Positions 31,504 to 35,343 of a stretch of DNA of 35,343 nt are shown here, piece by piece. The position numbers and the translations under genes were made by a program. Each line of letters starts with the position of its first letter. The first letter of the stretch is position 1. Origin of the DNA: Paramacrobiotus richtersi (Eukaryota > Tardigrada > Eutardigrada > Parachela > Macrobiotidae). The stretch is from assembly GCA_034698045.1 (NCBI GenBank), contig JAQGAU010000188.1:1-35343 (forward strand), read 5' to 3'. Below the pieces are notes generated by a model. It worked only from the letters and a program-made list of their open reading frames with translations. It was not told where the DNA came from and did no database searches.

Positions 31504-34048
31504 GGTAAACTCATTCTTGTCCAAGATGTTATCATGCGGGATGATCAGCGCTTCCTCCAGCAGTTTATACAACGCCGGTGATGTGGAATCCGGGCCACCA
31601 AGTACCTGCACGAATCCACAATGTGGATTCGTGCAGGTACTTGGTGGCCCGCGGTCGTTTTCCTGCGCCAAACGGGTGTGCACCTACAATGATTAAAAAG
31701 TCCAGTCAAAAAAAATCCAATAATAACGAGTTATAAGAGAATAAAAATGATATGACAATAACATACAAGTACAAAAATATAGCGGTAGCATACTTTCTTA
31801 ATGTAGTCACTGACGGAGTTGTTCTGGAGAAAGAGACTGCTCTCCGACACATAGTACGCTTTCGTTTCTTCCAGAAATTTCTCTTCAAAGACGGCCTGGT
31901 ACAGTTTCAAACCGGCATCCGGCTCGTGGATGGCGATACCCAGTGCGACTATATTATGCATTAAAACAAATACCGGTCAAGTCGAAATATAAACATTATT
32001 CGATCGATAAAATAAATAAATTATCATAAAATAATTCTTACCATAAATCTATATTACAGCGGTTATTTTCATTTTTTTACTGATTATTTTTGTAATAATA
32101 TTCATAACAATTCATTAATCTTGTAGCGTAACGAAAAACACAGCAACCCAAATATTAATCTCACGTATATCGAACCGTTTACTTCCCATCTCAGCTGAAA
32201 CAAATTTCTCACCAAAGTCATTGATGATCCCATGCAAAAGCTGGCTGTTGATGACCTCTCCATTGCGATCCGCGGCGTACATATCCAACACGGCGCGCAT
32301 GACCTTTTTGATCAAAAAATAACAGATATTACATAACAAAATAGAGAAAAAAGCTAAAGAAGCCAAAAATATAAGTTACACACAGATCTATGTCAGCAGT
32401 CAATAAAAAACGTACAAAAAAACCAAATAAAGTAACTGCAAAAAACAACGCAAATTAAGACAACTAAAAAAAGTGGAAAAAATCAAAAACGCCCAAGTAA
32501 ATGCCCGTTTAAAAGAATAAACTAAGCAAAAAAATCTGACAATACACAACCAACCTGTGGCTCCAACGGCTCGAGCAGACGAGCTTTCCAATGCTTCATA
32601 CATGTCTGAAAACAACAAATCCACATTTGTTAACACTGATAATCATCTCATGCGATTTAAAACTGTATTTAACATATGCTGCATCGAATATTTAATAATA
32701 ATAATCAAAAAATACAATTCGCATTCTTAAATTAAAAACCTTTGTTTAATACAAAAATACTTAATTAATACCTAAAAAATATGTAACTGATCTTTTGAAT
32801 AAATGTAAAAAAATTAATTTAGATGTAACGAAAAGTGAATAAAAAAAAGTTATTTTACCTTGTTAACGGTGATTTCCTCAGAGTGCTTTACCAGTTCATC
32901 TCTGAAATGGGGACGGCTCAAGTATTCGAAAATGCCGCTGATCACCTGTGAGGAGAAACGGAAATCCTTCCAGCCGGCGCAGTATTGCTCCAGGAGAGCG
33001 TCGCCGTGATACACATTCATTTTCTGGAGAAAAAAAAACAGAATGAAAAACTCCACACCTTAATTTTAAAAAAAAACAAAAAGCTCAGTTGTACAACGAA
33101 AATTAAAAAAAACTTTAGCTGTACAAAAAAAATTAAAAAAAACTAAAACTCTACAAAAAACTAATTAAATTAATTTAACTAATTAAATTTAATTCTACAA
33201 AAAACTAAAATTAAACATATTCCTTATAGAAACGTTAAAAGTTCAGTAAAAGCGTGCTTGGGAATGAGCATTTAAGAAAATACCACAGACTGCGTAAACA
33301 GCATATAAAAATATACCTGGAAGATCTCGTCCAGATGCTCCGTTAGGAGATCCCGTAGGTTGGCGTACAACGCTAATACACGATTACCGCTGGTTATAAA
33401 AGAAATTGTGCGAAGCCCACGGTAGCCGGATGGGTCATTCTCAGCGGGTATGTCGATAGCGGTACAAAAGCTGTACACTTCCCTGCCAAAACAATGACGT
33501 ATTCAAAAGATATTCAGCAATTGTACCAATACAATTAATGCCGGTTCAACAATCAACAGACAACTGTAGATCGCAGTATGATAAATTTGCAATTAATATT
33601 ATATATTATTATTAATGTTATATACTTCAACGGATAAACATTTTTAAAACTGATATACAGCACAGTGATTATACACGGATCGACAAAGATCACACACCGA
33701 GTCTGTCTGTCCAGTCACGCACGTTGCGTCTGTCTGTCCAGTTTCTTCTTTTGAAACTGGCCAGACAGACTCGACGTGACTAAAAGCAGTCCCTTACGTG
33801 TTGAGTCGGAGGTATTCCTTCCTGTTCAGGGGCTCCATGCGGAGGACTCCAACGAGAGTAGGATGGAGATCAGTCCAGAGGGCGATGAAGGGATCGGTGG
33901 GATCCGTGTCTTCATCTTGACACTCGGAGCACTCGCGGTCGGTTGAACACGAATCTCGGCTCGTGCCACTGGACTGACCGGAGGTCGACGACTCCGACTC
34001 TGACTCGAGTTCCGCGTCACACTTGGAGCTGCCGGCGCTCGACATCAT
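31440..34048 (-). CDS. Truncated cullin-1 paralogue, N-terminal half only (copy 3)
   Basis: Seven exons in order: 34048-33798, 33482-33317, 33023-32859, 32605-32555, 32303-32213, 31948-31794, 31683 to 31476 or 31440, same phases as CUL1; 362 or 374 residues plus tail. Exon 1 has a Ser/Glu/Asp-rich head and begins with two ATGs. Repeats include [48 protein letters not shown] and VFEEKFLEETKAYY. In the Skp1-contact helix the sequence is KEYLRLNTEVY, so one conserved Tyr is Asn. Exon 7 is odd: a perfect palindrome replaces the ATKYLHE segment with unrelated residues while keeping frame, and a 36-bp duplication gives two donors, both in phase. Exons 8-13 are absent. Without the last splice the frame closes at 31381. 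Open frames suggest a gene under some constraint, though more diverged than copy 2. Confidence 0.82.
31591..31651. repeat. Perfect 29-bp-arm palindrome inside copy 3 exon 7
   Basis: 31591-31619 and 31623-31651 are exact reverse complements around a 3-nt spacer. The gene-strand content is the segment that encodes ATKYLHES in copy 2, present once in each orientation. Confidence 0.95.
33701..33780. repeat. Hairpin and direct repeat beside the copy 3 exon 1 donor
   Basis: Arms 33728-33745 and 33753-33770 (18 nt, one mismatch) enclose a 7-nt loop; an outer GTCACG/CGTGAC pair lies at 33714-33719 and 33775-33780. GTCTGTCTGTCCAGT is also directly repeated at 33701 and 33728. The structure begins 17 nt inside the intron from the exon 1 donor. 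Confidence 0.85.
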
Positions 34049-34721
34049 TACCGCACCACCTACAAGGTGATTTTTGGTATTATTTAATTTACAGTAAATT
34101 AACTTTATTATTAACTTTATTATTTACTTGATAATTTAATTTTTGTAGTTAATTAATTAATTACATTACCATCCCACATTCACTGTCCCGCCATCGGCCG
34201 ATTAAGCTAAAATGTCTTGTTGTGCTGATAAATAATGATATGCCTATCACCATCCATTTCAAAATTAAAAGGCAATAAATAACAAATTCTAACACACTAC
34301 AATCAATAAATCTTCAGAACAAGCACAGAATTCACGAAGAATCCAGCATTGAATCCTCGTTTTCGCGCACATACATTTCTACGGTGATGTTCCACAAACA
34401 AACTATTCACATTTGTAGTTAGCCTGTTTACTCACCTGAGGGCTCTGGAATCTCTGAATCGTCAGTTCGCGGACAGGAAGACATTTTGAGAATAACTGGA
34501 ATCCGGACAATATATCACACCATGACCAGAATCGAGGTGAAAGGTCAGTTCAATTATTAGGGCGCCAAAATCGAACCATGAAAAAAAAGTACTTACAAGA
34601 AAGAGTAAAGACGCAGACAAATGCGGAAAGAGAAATCCTGACAAGTTAAATGACGGAAGAGCTTCGAAGTTCGAAGTCGAAGCGTTAGAAATCCGTACAG
34701 GAGATTTTGAGGCGGTCCGAT
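34049..34721 (-). promoter_or_regulatory. Leader and promoter of copy 3
   Basis: Leader intron 34060-34435 (donor CTCAG|GTGAG, acceptor CTTGTAG) matches the other two genes. The GGCGGTCCGAT block lies at 34711-34721, 663 bp upstream of the start codon. Confidence 0.5.
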
Positions 34722-35343
34722 GACTCCTATCGGATCAAAATTTTTCGATTGTTCGATTAGCATTCCGACATCCAATTCCACGAGCCAATGGAATTTTGTC
34801 AGCTCCACAAAGCAATGGAACTGGAAACGGCCATTTCCGTGATTTCACATCATTCTGGACTCAGAAGTCGCTCGAGTGACGAGTCAGTGATATAACTTCA
34901 TCAATTTTATTATTACTGGAAATCGACTTATTATTTCGCGTACGAAATTCATTAATCTTTCATAGTTTTGAAAAGGCTTTAAATTTTTAATACTGCTGTA
35001 CAATTTCCTAAGTGCAAACCGAAGCTCATAACAGCCACCGGTTTCGAGATGGAATGCCCATCTCTAAGGACAATGCTCAACCCGGACTGAAACCGAGCCG
35101 TTGTGTCTTCCGCATCCCTGCCTCGGAGCGATCAATGACGCTTGCCACTCATGCTAAACAATCCGAATCCATGCCAAAAGTGATTACTCAATCAAATTTA
35201 TCAAATCCCAAAAAGCAGGACGTTTTCCTCTAAATTTTGTTCTCAATTTTTCCCATCAAATACAAATTGAGATTGACGATTTGCATATCAACTGGCATCT
35301 GAATTCTGCTTATCTCGCACACGGATCTGTACATCTGATCTTC
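34722..35343. other. Right-end spacer with cullin-unit boundary
   Basis: No gene seen. A block at 35014-35085 (TGCAAACCGAAGC ... CCATCTCTAA ... CCCGGACTG) matches the unit edges at about 25822-25905 and 30331. Beyond about 35130 the similarity fades, so it is not clear whether another cullin unit follows. Confidence 0.45.

Larger units (their letters stand above)
25870..35070. repeat. Tandem segmental duplication of a shortened CUL1 unit (two units, about 4.4-4.7 kb)
   Basis: Unit 1 runs from about 25870 to 30330 and unit 2 from about 30330 to 35070; the start codons are 4404 bp apart. In plus-strand order each unit holds CUL1 3' untranslated region with AATAAA, a relic of the last CUL1 exon, exons 7 to 1, a leader intron, the GGCGGTCCGAT promoter block and a CCATCTCTAA boundary. 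Both lack exons 8-13, so they descend from one shortened ancestor. Introns have largely diverged, so the duplication is not recent. Confidence 0.85.

Noticed and set aside
1-35343. CRISPR arrays, tRNA genes, transposase or reverse transcriptase genes
   Set aside because: Looked for by eye and not found; the regular repeats are intronic minisatellites without CRISPR-like spacers.
35090-35343. Start of a further cullin unit at the right edge
   Set aside because: Only the boundary block is recognisable; the following sequence does not clearly match the 3' part of the other units.

Overview
The window is nuclear DNA from an animal. Its genes have many short GT-AG introns, GC-rich exons lie in very AT-rich introns and spacers, and the gene content (basigin-type immunoglobulin protein, Ly6/uPAR-type protein, ferritin, CUL1) is metazoan. 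The compact layout suits a small protostome invertebrate such as a tardigrade or arthropod, but nothing seen fixes the phylum. No virus-like element, transposase, reverse transcriptase, tRNA, rRNA or CRISPR array was recognised.

Layout. From 1 to 1447 lies regulatory and 5' untranslated sequence with two perfect CRE palindromes. At 1448-5201 (+) is a complete seven-exon cardiolipin synthase. Tail to tail with it, at 5452-10475 (-), is a five-exon basigin-like membrane protein with three Ig domains; its introns hold several local repeat arrays. At 11196-12729 (-) is a four-exon cytosolic-type ferritin subunit with a changed ferroxidase centre and a possible spliced 5' leader carrying an IRE-like hairpin. 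At 14006-15312 (+) is a two-exon secreted, probably GPI-anchored Ly6/uPAR-domain protein. The rest belongs mostly to a cullin-1 cluster on the minus strand.

The cluster has a complete 14-exon CUL1 gene (16179-23636, 809 residues) and two further copies (about 26.5-29.6 kb and 31.0-34.0 kb). Both copies keep exons 1-7, which encode the N-terminal Skp1/F-box-binding half, with open frames and splice sites at identical phases. Both lack exons 8-13 (rest of the N-terminal stalk, cullin-homology domain, Rbx1-binding and neddylation regions). A relic of the last exon, the CUL1 3' untranslated region with its AATAAA, the 5' untranslated intron and an 11-bp promoter motif were duplicated with them. 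A small uncharacterised single-span membrane protein gene (24911-25294, -) sits between the full gene and the truncated copies.

Main points of interest: the truncated cullins, which by analogy with CUL1 N-terminal fragments could compete for Skp1-F-box modules without supporting ubiquitin transfer; a perfect 29-bp-arm palindrome and a 36-bp donor-site duplication inside an exon of the third copy; a minisatellite in a basigin intron built from the edge of the neighbouring exon, with decoy splice acceptors; inverted repeats flanking the basigin third Ig exon; and the ferritin active-site changes. Exon coordinates were worked out by hand from reading frames, splice dinucleotides and remembered family sequences, so individual boundaries may be off where noted.
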